In this document: in pieces, positions 8,701-14,904 of the stretch
Layout of the letters: every line of letters starts with the position of its first letter
Position numbering within the stretch: position 1 is the first letter of the stretch
DNA from: Aurantimonas marianensis
Lineage (GTDB): Bacteria > Pseudomonadota > Alphaproteobacteria > Rhizobiales > Rhizobiaceae
Direction of reading: 5' to 3'
Assembly: GCF_024195285.1 (NCBI RefSeq)
Contig: NZ_JALHBS010000068.1
Span: 1-37,360 of the forward strand
DNA length: 37,360 bases
Position numbers and translations under genes: made by a program
The notes under the pieces: model-generated
Databases searched by the model: none
What the model was told of the DNA's origin: nothing
What the model saw: the letters and a program-made list of their open reading frames with translations, nothing else

Positions 8701-9218
8701 TGTTCGATCTCCCGCCGCTTGAGCCATGCCTGATGGCGCGCAAACGTGTAGGAGCGCGGTTCGTGACCGGCGTTCATCCTGTGCGTCACATGGCGCCAGT
8801 GGTCGGGGGCGACGTCGCAGGGATCGACGCCGGCGGCTTCCACCGCGTCGATATGCAGGAGCACTTTCTCGACCTTCGGCCAGCCTTCGATCTTGAGGAG
8901 GATTTCGCCGCCAGGACGCACGAAAGGCAGCGTCTGATAGGCGGCGCCGGCGTCGACGGCGCGCACGATGTCGATGCGCGAGATGACGGTGCCGAAGTCG
9001 TTTGCCGCCCACCGGACAAAGGCGAAGATGGCGCCGGGACGAAAGGACACGACACGTCGACGACGATCGAGAATCCGGTCACCGGCTTGGCGGCCGAAGC
9101 GGATCCAGTATTCGATCCGGTTCTCGATCCAGGTCAGCTCGACATGGGTGAGCGCATCGGAGCTGTTGGCGGACGGCACTGGGCCGCCGCCAACGCGGGG
9201 GGGCGCGGTGCCGGTCAT
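8697..9218 (-). CDS. DUF2840 family protein
   Basis: A 173-aa protein matching DUF2840, a conserved partner of TraF on alphaproteobacterial ICEs (LTHVELTWIENRIEYWIRFG; RVVSFRPGAIFAFVRW; HQAWLKRREIEQ at the end). There is no signal peptide and the function is unknown. The start at 9218 overlaps the previous gene as ATGA, and its own stop overlaps traF in the same way. The longer frame reaching 9761 runs through parA out of frame and is not used. Confidence 0.88.
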   Translation of the reverse strand: MTGTAPPRVGGGPVPSANSSDALTHVELTWIENRIEYWIRFGRQAGDRILDRRRRVVSFRPGAIFAFVRWAANDFGTVISRIDIVRAVDAGAAYQTLPFVRPGGEILLKIEGWPKVEKVLLHIDAVEAAGVDPCDVAPDHWRHVTHRMNAGHEPRSYTFARHQAWLKRREIEQ

Positions 9219-9469
9219 GAAGGGTCTCCTTCGTCTGCGGGGAATTCGCGGGCGAGCAGGTCGCGGAGCATGTCGGCGACGGTCTGTCCGCGCCGGAACG
9301 CCGCGATCTTGATCCGGCCGCGCAGTTCGGGCGTGACGTCGATCGTCAGCCGGGCGGTGAAGCCGGCGGCGCTCGCGTCGCGCGCCGACGGTGCATCCGA
9401 CGCCTTGATCCAGCGCTCGGGATCGGCGGGGCGTGACGCGAAGCCGCGTTTCGGAGCGCGCCCGCTCAT
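9215..9469 (-). CDS. small ribbon-helix-helix protein beside ParA
   Basis: An 84-aa protein with a disordered basic N-terminus (about 1-36) and a C-terminal ribbon-helix-helix pattern: strand ARLTIDVTPELRGR, helix IKIAAFRRGQ, helix TVADMLRDLLAREF. A small RHH protein directly after a ParA gene is the arrangement of ParA/ParG-type partition systems, where the RHH protein binds the centromere and stimulates ParA. This role is inferred from fold and position; a transfer-gene repressor is the alternative. ATGA overlaps join it to parA upstream and DUF2840 downstream. Confidence 0.75.
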   Translation of the reverse strand: MSGRAPKRGFASRPADPERWIKASDAPSARDASAAGFTARLTIDVTPELRGRIKIAAFRRGQTVADMLRDLLAREFPADEGDPS

Positions 9470-10104
9470 GGCGCAAGCCTCCCCACCTCGGCGCCAAGGG
9501 CAGCGCCCTCGCGCGCGGCCGGGCTGTCCTCGTCGATCTCGAAGACGAGCCGCCCGGATTGCGCCGTATCGGCGAAAGCGACGCGCTGACCGATCCGCGC
9601 CGACAGCACCGGCGGATCGTGATCGGCGAGCGTCTCGGCCGTCTCGCGGGCGATGACGGTACGCGCGCCGCAGCGGTTGAGAACGAAACGGGCGGCAAGC
9701 TGCGGGCGATAGATGCGCGCTTCATGCAGGAGCGACAGCATCTCGGCCGAAGCCCAACCATCGAAGGGCGACGGTTGCACCGGGATCAGCACCAGATCAG
9801 CGGCGAGCAGCGCCGAGCGCATCAGCGAGGCGAAACGGGGCGGTCCGTCGATGACAATGTGATCGGCGTCCCGCGCCAGCTCCGGCGCCTCGCGATGCAG
9901 CGTGTCACGCGCGAGGCCGACGACGCCGAACAGGCGTGGCAGGCCTTCGCGCGCCCTCTGCTGCGACCAATCCAGCGCCGAGCCCTGCGGATCGGCGTCG
10001 ATCAGGGTGACGCGCCTTCCCTGCCGTGCCCATTGTCCCGCGAGATGGAGCGCCAACGTCGTCTTACCGACGCCGCCCTTCTGGTTGAGGAACGCGACGA
10101 TCAT
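9466..10104 (-). CDS. parA: ParA-family partition ATPase
   Basis: A 212-aa ParA/MinD-type Walker ATPase for segregation of the replicating or excised element. The deviant Walker A is KGGVGKTT at 9-16, Walker A' follows as LIDADPQGSALDW near 38-50, and Walker B-like VIDGPP lies near 85. There is no N-terminal HTH, so it is the short ParA type that depends on a separate DNA-binding partner, probably the adjacent RHH protein. The ATG overlaps the repA stop as ATGA. Confidence 0.93.
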   Translation of the reverse strand: MIVAFLNQKGGVGKTTLALHLAGQWARQGRRVTLIDADPQGSALDWSQQRAREGLPRLFGVVGLARDTLHREAPELARDADHIVIDGPPRFASLMRSALLAADLVLIPVQPSPFDGWASAEMLSLLHEARIYRPQLAARFVLNRCGARTVIARETAETLADHDPPVLSARIGQRVAFADTAQSGRLVFEIDEDSPAAREGAALGAEVGRLAP

Positions 10105-11246
10105 CGTCCCCCTCCCGGCTTGCGCCCGAGGGAGAGTCGCGATGGGTGAGCGGTGTCACTGCCCGTTGGCCGCGCTTCGGATGTTTTTCGGAAGAGCCCG
10201 TTGATGGCGGCAGCGACGGTGTTTTCCACATCGCTGCGCGCAACATAAGAGTTAGATTCTCTGTTAGATTCTAAGTTAAGGCCCGGAATCGTCGTTTCCG
10301 GCCAGAGACTTAACTGCGATCTCTGCGTGCGAAATCCCGATGGTCCTACGTGCGAAATCCCGATACCGCTTGCGTGCGAAGTCCCGACCGCGTCCACAGC
10401 GCTGTCCACAGGTCCTGTCGAGGACTTCGCCGGCAGGATGCGCAGCAGCTCGCGCCGGCCTTTGCGCTCGATGTGCAGGCGGTAGCCGGGCAGCGGTTGG
10501 CGCGGGACGATGCGCCGGAGCTGGAGCGCGAAGTCGGAGACGCGCATGAGGCTGCCGGACTTTTCGTGGAGATGGGCGAACTCGAAAATCCAGCCCCGTG
10601 CCTGGCGGCCGGCGTGCTTGCGCGCGACGCGGTAGAGCCAGCGTTCGATGCCGCCCGTCAGCCGGAAATAGGCCGGGTCGATGGTGAGCACCAGCGAGCG
10701 GTCGGTGACGCCGCGATAGAACCAGTCGGGCAGCACGAACTCCATGCCCTCGACGCCGCCGTCGCGCGTGACGCATTCCTCCCATTCGTTGATCCAGGAG
10801 AACTGGTGGCGGCGCCAATGTTCGCCCTGGCGGATGGTGGTGCGGATGACGGTCGATTGCAGGCGGGTGAGCGCCCCCTTCATCAGCTTGTAATCACGCT
10901 GGCCAGTTTTGCGGCCGATCGATGTCAGGAGCTGATAGGGCGTGAAGCGCACGAAGCGGGAGGTCTTGAAGCCCAGATTCTCGGCCTCGACGATCTGCGA
11001 GGCGGCCCAGATGAGGACATCGGCATCCCAGATGGTCGCCATCCCGTGCTCGGGCACGGCGAAGACCTCGACGCGGACGCCGCCGGCCTCATAGAGGATC
11101 GGTCTGATGCGCTTGGCCTTGGCGAGCGAGAAGAACGGCCGCTCCATGAGGTCGCGCTGGTCGCGCGGGCTGGCGTCGCCGGTCGCAACGATGAAGGGAT
11201 CGAGCCTGGCTCGCTTGGTCGAGGTGATGAGGCGACGCCGCTTCAT
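10101..11246 (-). CDS. repA: replication initiator protein RepA (RPA family)
   Basis: A 381-aa initiator of the RPA family found on alphaproteobacterial plasmids and ICEs. Recognisable segments are RDLMERPFFSLAKAKR, VFAVPEHGMATIWDADVLIW, FTPYQLL and LTGGIERWLYRVARKHAG. It would bind iterons and start replication of the circular form. The last 100 residues or so are low in conservation, and their DNA carries three tandem repeats at 10326-10387 that may be the binding sites. The gene starts 11 nt after the excisionase-like gene and overlaps parA by ATGA. Confidence 0.88.
   Translation of the reverse strand: MKRRRLITSTKRARLDPFIVATGDASPRDQRDLMERPFFSLAKAKRIRPILYEAGGVRVEVFAVPEHGMATIWDADVLIWAASQIVEAENLGFKTSRFVRFTPYQLLTSIGRKTGQRDYKLMKGALTRLQSTVIRTTIRQGEHWRRHQFSWINEWEECVTRDGGVEGMEFVLPDWFYRGVTDRSLVLTIDPAYFRLTGGIERWLYRVARKHAGRQARGWIFEFAHLHEKSGSLMRVSDFALQLRRIVPRQPLPGYRLHIERKGRRELLRILPAKSSTGPVDSAVDAVGTSHASGIGISHVGPSGFRTQRSQLSLWPETTIPGLNLESNRESNSYVARSDVENTVAAAINGLFRKTSEARPTGSDTAHPSRLSLGRKPGGGR
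10251..10272. repeat. tandem GTTAGATTCT repeat in repA
   Basis: GTTAGATTCT at 10251-10260 and 10263-10272, period 12, lies in an AT-rich pocket of repA, 54 nt from the iteron-like repeats. An AT-rich repeat beside iterons is a usual feature of a duplex-opening region. In the protein it encodes the repeated ESN of NLESNRESNSY. Confidence 0.45.
10326..10387. repeat. three iteron-like direct repeats in repA
   Basis: CGTGCGAAATCCCGA occurs at 10326-10340 and 10349-10363, and CGTGCGAAGTCCCGA at 10373-10387. The periods are 23 and 24 nt, about two helical turns. Because 23 is not a multiple of three, the repeats fall in different reading frames, so the conservation is at DNA level. They resemble iterons for the RepA encoded by the same DNA. 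Confidence 0.75.
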
Positions 11247-11257
11247 GATCGGACGTC

Positions 11258-11539
11258 TCAGCGACGGGTGCGGCTGGCGTGGGCCGCCGGCATCGGTTCA
11301 TGGCGCTTGGCGGGCAGCACAGACCCACGCGGGTCGGAGGTGGAGGTGACGGCGCCCCGATCGGCCCAGGCCTGGAGATCCTCGATCGCATAGACGACGC
11401 GGCCTCCGAGCTTGCGATAGGCCGGGCCGGTTCCATAGGTGCGGTGCTTTTCCAGCGTCCGGCCGGAGAGACCGAGGAAACGCGCGGCTTCGGGAGTTCT
11501 GAGAAAGCGCGGCGGCAAGCCGGCGAGATTGGGTGACAT
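11258..11539 (-). CDS. excisionase-like HTH protein (RdfS-like)
   Basis: A 93-aa protein with a MerR/HTH_17-type winged helix at about residues 10-60: FLRTPEAARFLGLSGRTLEKHR, then a wing GPAYRKLGGRVVYAIEDLQAW. This is the AlpA/excisionase fold. It lies after a DUF6499/DUF2285 regulator and ahead of repA, parA and traF. In Mesorhizobium ICEs the same type of protein, RdfS, is the recombination directionality factor activated by FseA. Assignment as RdfS-like rests on fold and position, as the integrase is not in the window. Start at 11539, preceded by CGGAGG. Confidence 0.75.
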   Translation of the reverse strand: MSPNLAGLPPRFLRTPEAARFLGLSGRTLEKHRTYGTGPAYRKLGGRVVYAIEDLQAWADRGAVTSTSDPRGSVLPAKRHEPMPAAHASRTRR

Positions 11540-11620
11540 GATCGGGCCTCCGTGGGTTGGTTGAGGCCGCTGGCGAAGAGCGGCGGACGCAGGCCACGGT
11601 GGCGAAGGAGAGCCGCGAGG

Positions 11621-11658
11621 GGGGAGTGCGAAGAAGGGAATGCCAAAATCGCACCCCC
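11621..11658. promoter_or_regulatory. inverted repeat upstream of the rdfS-like gene
   Basis: GGGGAGTGCGA (11621-11631) and TCGCACCCCC (11649-11658) can form a stem of about 10 bp with one G-U pair around a 17-nt loop. It lies between the DUF2285 regulator stop (11674) and the HTH gene start (11539). No T-tract follows on the minus strand, so an operator for the upstream activator is more likely than a terminator. Confidence 0.4.
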
Positions 11659-11673
11659 TCTGCCGACATCGGG

Positions 11674-12448
11674 TCAGGATCGGCGGCGATGACGTAGCAG
11701 CGCGCGATAGCCGCCGGCGATCATGGCGAAGGCGTCCTTGACAAGGTCCATGGTCGCGTCGCGCAGCGCCGAGGACTTCCAGGGATCGGATGCAACGCGG
11801 GACACGCCGTAAATGACGCCCGCGATCTCGCGGTAGGTCGCGCCGTTCATGCGCCCGTCGACCGCTTGCAGCATGTGGCGGGCACGCCGGCGTTGCTGCT
11901 TGGTCAGGCGGGCATCGGGCGGGACAGCACGGCCAAGCAGGGATTTAAGCAGACGCTGGACGGCTTCGAGCCGGTCGAGGCCGTCGAGATCGAGCGGGAT
12001 CAGCGCGGCAAGGGGTTGGCCGCCAGCAACGCCTGCCAGCCGCAGGAGATGGAGAGCCTGCTTATCTCCGGGTTCGTGCAGGAAATGGACGCCCTGTTCG
12101 TCGGAGCGGGCGGCGGTTTCCTGAACGACGGTGAAGAGATTGCTATCGGCGGGAAGTATGGAAGGCGCGGTCGTCAGCAGCACCGTGCTGGTGTCGTCCT
12201 CGGGGCACCAGAAGACGGGAATTTCGGTCGCGTTGAGCGATGGACGGGCAACGAAATTGCAACCCCCAGCGTTTCCGCACCCGGTTCGTCAATTCCCGGA
12301 GATCGCACGCCGGGCGCCTGGTCTCGGCATAATCGCGCTGATAGTCGCCATTGCGCCGCAGCCATTCCCAGCCGAGATCGGGCGATACGAGATCGTCGAG
12401 ATAGTCGTAGGTCGATGTCGACCGCCACCGGGATATGTCAGGGGTCAT
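11674..12448 (-). CDS. FseA-like DUF6499/DUF2285 regulator, two frames joined by an apparent +1 shift
   Basis: The first frame starts at 12448 (MTPDISRWRS) and carries a DUF6499 domain (YDYLDDL, LGWEWLRRNGDYQRDY), then stops at 12143 as a 101-aa product. The second frame holds the DUF2285 domain and ends at 11674. Both join without loss if the ribosome slips +1 on TTT (12254-12256): Phe65 reads TTT, re-pairs on TTC, and GTT follows. The product would be 257 aa, reading WGLQF then VARPSLNATEIPVFWCPEDD. Mesorhizobium FseA, an activator of ICE excision, is made by programmed frameshifting between DUF6499 and DUF2285 frames. I infer the same here. A true frameshift mutation or a sequencing error would look identical. 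Confidence 0.75.
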
Positions 12449-12559
12449 GGGCGTCCTCTGCGCGCTGTCTACCGGGAGGCGCACCATTCCCGGTTGCGGA
12501 GGCCGCCGGAAGCCCCGAAAGTGGCAACGGGCGATGCGGGTGAGGCATCGCTATTCCGG

Positions 12560-12826
12560 CTAGTGGGGACGGCCCTCGTGCACGAGCAGGCGATAGCCAT
12601 GCTCGGTCATCCAGCGGGCGCGGGCGAGATGGGTGTCATGGACATGGCGCGCGCGATCCGGCTCGCGAGCCGGATCGAGGCCGAACAGGATCGTGACGGC
12701 CTCGCGCCAGTCGGCGCCGTCGGTCGCCGCATCGAGCAGGCGCATGTAGAGCTTCATATGCTCACGGTCATAGGCCGTGAGCGCCGCGCTCTGCGGTGGT
12801 TCATCGAGGAATTGTACTTGCGTCAC
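12560..12826 (-). CDS. small DUF2285 protein (QseM-like antiactivator)
   Basis: An 88-aa protein consisting of a DUF2285 domain only (YDREHMKLYMRLLDAATDGADW; RARWMTEHGYRLLVHEG). I chose the GTG at 12826 (VTQVQFLDEPPQ) because family similarity starts there; a longer frame to 12988 gives a low-complexity leader. In Mesorhizobium, QseM is a stand-alone DUF2285 protein that binds TraR and FseA and blocks ICE transfer. Here it lies 111 nt upstream of the FseA-like gene and after an XRE regulator, so that role is plausible but inferred. Confidence 0.7.
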   Translation of the reverse strand: MTQVQFLDEPPQSAALTAYDREHMKLYMRLLDAATDGADWREAVTILFGLDPAREPDRARHVHDTHLARARWMTEHGYRLLVHEGRPH

Positions 12827-12962
12827 CCCAGCCCCCAGAGCCACACCATATCCGCCCGCACCCCATTTTGGTAACCAGGCGTTCCACGGGCAGAGGGAAG
12901 ACCGATGGCGCATCGCGTGATGGATGGCAGGCATCGCCGAGGCGCTGAATGGGATGTCGGGG

Positions 12963-13211
12963 CTATTTTCGGCTGTCGATTTTCGCACGAACGAACATCA
13001 CCCCTTCTCCTTGGTCGGAGTTGAGGAAGACGATGCCATTGGCCTCGAACGCCCGGCGCACCTGATCGCGCGTCGTCTCATACACCTTGAGTCCGCTCTC
13101 GGACTCGAGGCGCTTCAACGCGGTCAGGGATACCAGGGCCTTTTCAGCGAGCGTCTCCTGCGTCCAACCAAGCAACGCGCGTGCGGCCCGCGTCTGTCGG
13201 GCGGTGATCAT
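12963..13211 (-). CDS. XRE-family HTH repressor
   Basis: An 82-aa Cro/CI-type regulator. The HTH lies at about residues 6-40 (ARALLGWTQETLAEKALVSL, then TALKRLES), followed by a helical and beta tail with IVFLNSDQGEGVMFV. The start at 13211 has GGGAGG upstream. Palindromes at 13205-13220 and 13254-13270 flank its start, which suggests autoregulation. It is the first gene of the regulatory block and may play the part of QseC, although in Mesorhizobium qseC is divergent from qseM while here both face the same way. Confidence 0.82.
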   Translation of the reverse strand: MITARQTRAARALLGWTQETLAEKALVSLTALKRLESESGLKVYETTRDQVRRAFEANGIVFLNSDQGEGVMFVRAKIDSRK

Positions 13212-13220
13212 GCATGATCA
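13205..13220. promoter_or_regulatory. 16-bp perfect palindrome over the XRE start codon
   Basis: TGATCATGCATGATCA is self-complementary and covers the ATG (13209-13211) and the end of the ribosome-binding region of the XRE gene. It could be a repressor site or a translation-blocking hairpin. Confidence 0.5.
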
Positions 13221-13253
13221 CCTCCCACCGACACGAACGCACATGCCAGAACT

Positions 13254-13270
13254 ACGACTATACTAGTCGT
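13254..13270. promoter_or_regulatory. operator palindrome with overlapping -10 box for the XRE gene
   Basis: ACGACTA-TAC-TAGTCGT is a perfect 7-bp inverted repeat about 45 nt upstream of the XRE start. On the minus strand it contains TATAGT, a good -10 box, so a dimer bound here would cover the promoter. The C-protein/XRE class typically autoregulates from such sites. Confidence 0.6.
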
Positions 13271-13363
13271 TCTATCGGTGAAGGACCAGACACAAAACGC
13301 TGTGCTGGCATCCTTCTGAGCGATCGGCGTTGTGACTGATTCGGTCGGATACGAACGGCGAAA

Positions 13364-13390
13364 GGCCCCGCCCGAATCGTCCGGGCGGGG
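13364..13390 (-). terminator. intrinsic terminator after DUF736 copy 2
   Basis: Arms CCCCGCCCG (13366-13374) and CGGGCGGGG (13382-13390) form a 9-bp GC stem with a 7-nt loop, 12 nt beyond the DUF736 stop on the minus strand. A short CCTTT tract follows the stem. The stem is strong and the tail short. Confidence 0.65.
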
Positions 13391-13402
13391 TGTCGCGGCG
13401 CA

Positions 13403-13720
13403 TCAGTCGCCGTGGCGGCGGGTGGGACGGGACCAGATGAGGCTGAAACCGCCGTCCTCGTCGTCGAAGAGGTTGGCGTAGATCGGGGCGGTGAAGCTCG
13501 GATCGTCGAGCTTGAGGCCCAGATAGTCGCGGCCCTCGTTGGACTGCTTGGACCAGGCGGCGCCGATCTCGGCGCGGCCGACCAGAACGCGGTGGCTGGG
13601 GGCGTTCTCGCTGGTCTGGTTGGTTTCCGGGACGATGCGGACGTTGGCCTGCACATTGAGGGTGACGATTTCGCCGGTGTATTCGTTGCCGGTCTTCTTG
13701 AAGGTGCCGATGGTCGCCAT
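13403..13720 (-). CDS. DUF736 family protein (copy 2)
   Basis: A 105-aa DUF736 protein, start at 13720 (MATIGTFKKTGNEYTG) 6 nt after AAGGAG. It shares with copy 1 the IGxF start, the SENAPSHRV core, the LDDPSF segment and a C-terminal WSRPTRR. This copy is the more typical member. It stands alone, with a structured leader upstream and a terminator downstream. The function of the family is unknown; high expression as a single gene on many plasmids suggests a structural or DNA-binding role, which is inference. Confidence 0.88.
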   Translation of the reverse strand: MATIGTFKKTGNEYTGEIVTLNVQANVRIVPETNQTSENAPSHRVLVGRAEIGAAWSKQSNEGRDYLGLKLDDPSFTAPIYANLFDDEDGGFSLIWSRPTRRHGD

Positions 13721-13900
13721 GTCAGTTCTCCTTGATTTGAAGCTCCGAGCCCGCACCATTGCGGCCTCGATGGCGATCGACGGGCCGGAGGCGATCGACG
13801 CCGCACCCGCTAGGGCCGCAGCGCCAGCGGAGGATGGCGCCCGAGCCACTTTCTTGTTTCGCGAGGAATGAGCGCGCAGCGCTCAGGGGAAGAAAGTTGA
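13721..13900 (-). promoter_or_regulatory. structured leader of DUF736 (family B)
   Basis: Upstream of DUF736 the minus-strand leader can fold as an outer stem ACTTTCTT/AAGAAAGT (13848-13855 with 13890-13897) enclosing a hairpin GAGCGC-GCA-GCGCTC (13870-13884). A conserved CAGCGGAGGATGGCG (13825-13839, plus strand) and a short hairpin CCGCA-CCAT-TGCGG (13751-13764) follow toward the gene. The DUF2493 leader has the same order of elements with different stem sequences. Confidence 0.6.
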
Positions 13901-14317
13901 TCGGCGCCATTGCGGCATAGGCGATCGAGGCGCAGCCGGTCTTCGGCCAGATCAGGCCATTGGAGAGGCCGTTTGGAGCGGTCGACCCGACAAAAAGATC
14001 AAGGGAGAACGTGGCGGTCCCGTGCAGCCGTAGGAACCCTGGCAACGGGTCGCTGCCGGTGACGACGTTGCACCTGTCCTGGCGAGAACCGCGATGGGCT
14101 TCCCGCAACCCTCGGCTCGTGAAACGCCATCCGCGCCTGCGTCGTCGAGTGGCTGTGCAGCGGACCAGCTACCTGTCCAGCGCCGCTTCAACGTGCCTTA
14201 CGCTATTTCGGGCCTGACATTGCGATCTCTGCCTGACCGCCAGTTTCTTCCATCTCCGGCGGTGAGGATGGCAGCCATGCCGGCTTGCAGGCCAGTGCTC
14301 CAACGGCTGTGTCGGTG
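13901..14317. other. 417-nt stretch without a convincing gene
   Basis: Open frames here on both strands are short, lack ribosome-binding sites and resemble nothing I know. The part next to 13900 may be the promoter region of the DUF736 leader. I see no transposon end or repeat. Confidence 0.5.
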
Positions 14318-14758
14318 TCAGCCCCGTGCCATGCCCCGTCCGGCCGGTTCGGGTGCGGCCATCGGCGCGATCCGCAGGAATGCCGTGACGCCGACCGCGA
14401 TCGCACCGACGACGGAAAAGGCGATCTGCCAGTTCTCAGACGGCATGGCGTGCTTCACGATGCCATGGGTCGCGTGATAGCCCGCGATCGCCGCAGGCGC
14501 GACGAAGGCAAGCGCAATGACGATGCGCAGCCAGAGCGGCCGTGCGAAGGCAAGGAGCAGTTGGCCGACGCCGAAAATCAGCCCGGCCGCGACCAGACCG
14601 ATCGCGATGCCGCCCGGCCAGCCGGCGCCACTGTCATAGGCCCACATGCCGGCGGTGACTCCGGCGAAGGCTGGGAGCGCGTAGATAGCAAGCGTGAACA
14701 GCAACCAGCAGAGAACGCCGATGGCCGCGACGCTGAAGAAGATGCCAAAGAAGATCAT
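14318..14758 (-). CDS. small polytopic membrane protein, unknown function
   Basis: A 146-aa hydrophobic protein with about four membrane spans (roughly residues 2-25, 30-75 as one or two, 85-108 and 113-135), and a short basic C-terminus (AAPEPAGRGMARG). The start at 14758 (MIFFGIFFSVAA) follows a GGAGA box; an upstream in-frame start at 14809 is less likely. I do not recognise the family. It lies between the SIR2-like gene and DUF736 on the same strand. If it partners the SIR2 protein as a membrane effector, nothing in the sequence shows it. Confidence 0.7.
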   Translation of the reverse strand: MIFFGIFFSVAAIGVLCWLLFTLAIYALPAFAGVTAGMWAYDSGAGWPGGIAIGLVAAGLIFGVGQLLLAFARPLWLRIVIALAFVAPAAIAGYHATHGIVKHAMPSENWQIAFSVVGAIAVGVTAFLRIAPMAAPEPAGRGMARG

Positions 14759-14904
14759 GGCGGTGGTCTCCGTGAGAAAAGATCTGACGGACGCGCCTTC
14801 CACCACCACCGCGGCGCGCTGTGCAGATTAGCCCATCGCCGGGCCCATTGGAATCCGGGATTTGGGCGGGCAAGGCTCTAGGATGCCGGAAAATCGTGCG
14901 CGGA

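Noticed and set aside
13722-14108. 128-codon minus-strand frame upstream of DUF736
   Set aside because: It overlaps the structured leader, and its translation looks random; the repeats explain the conservation better.
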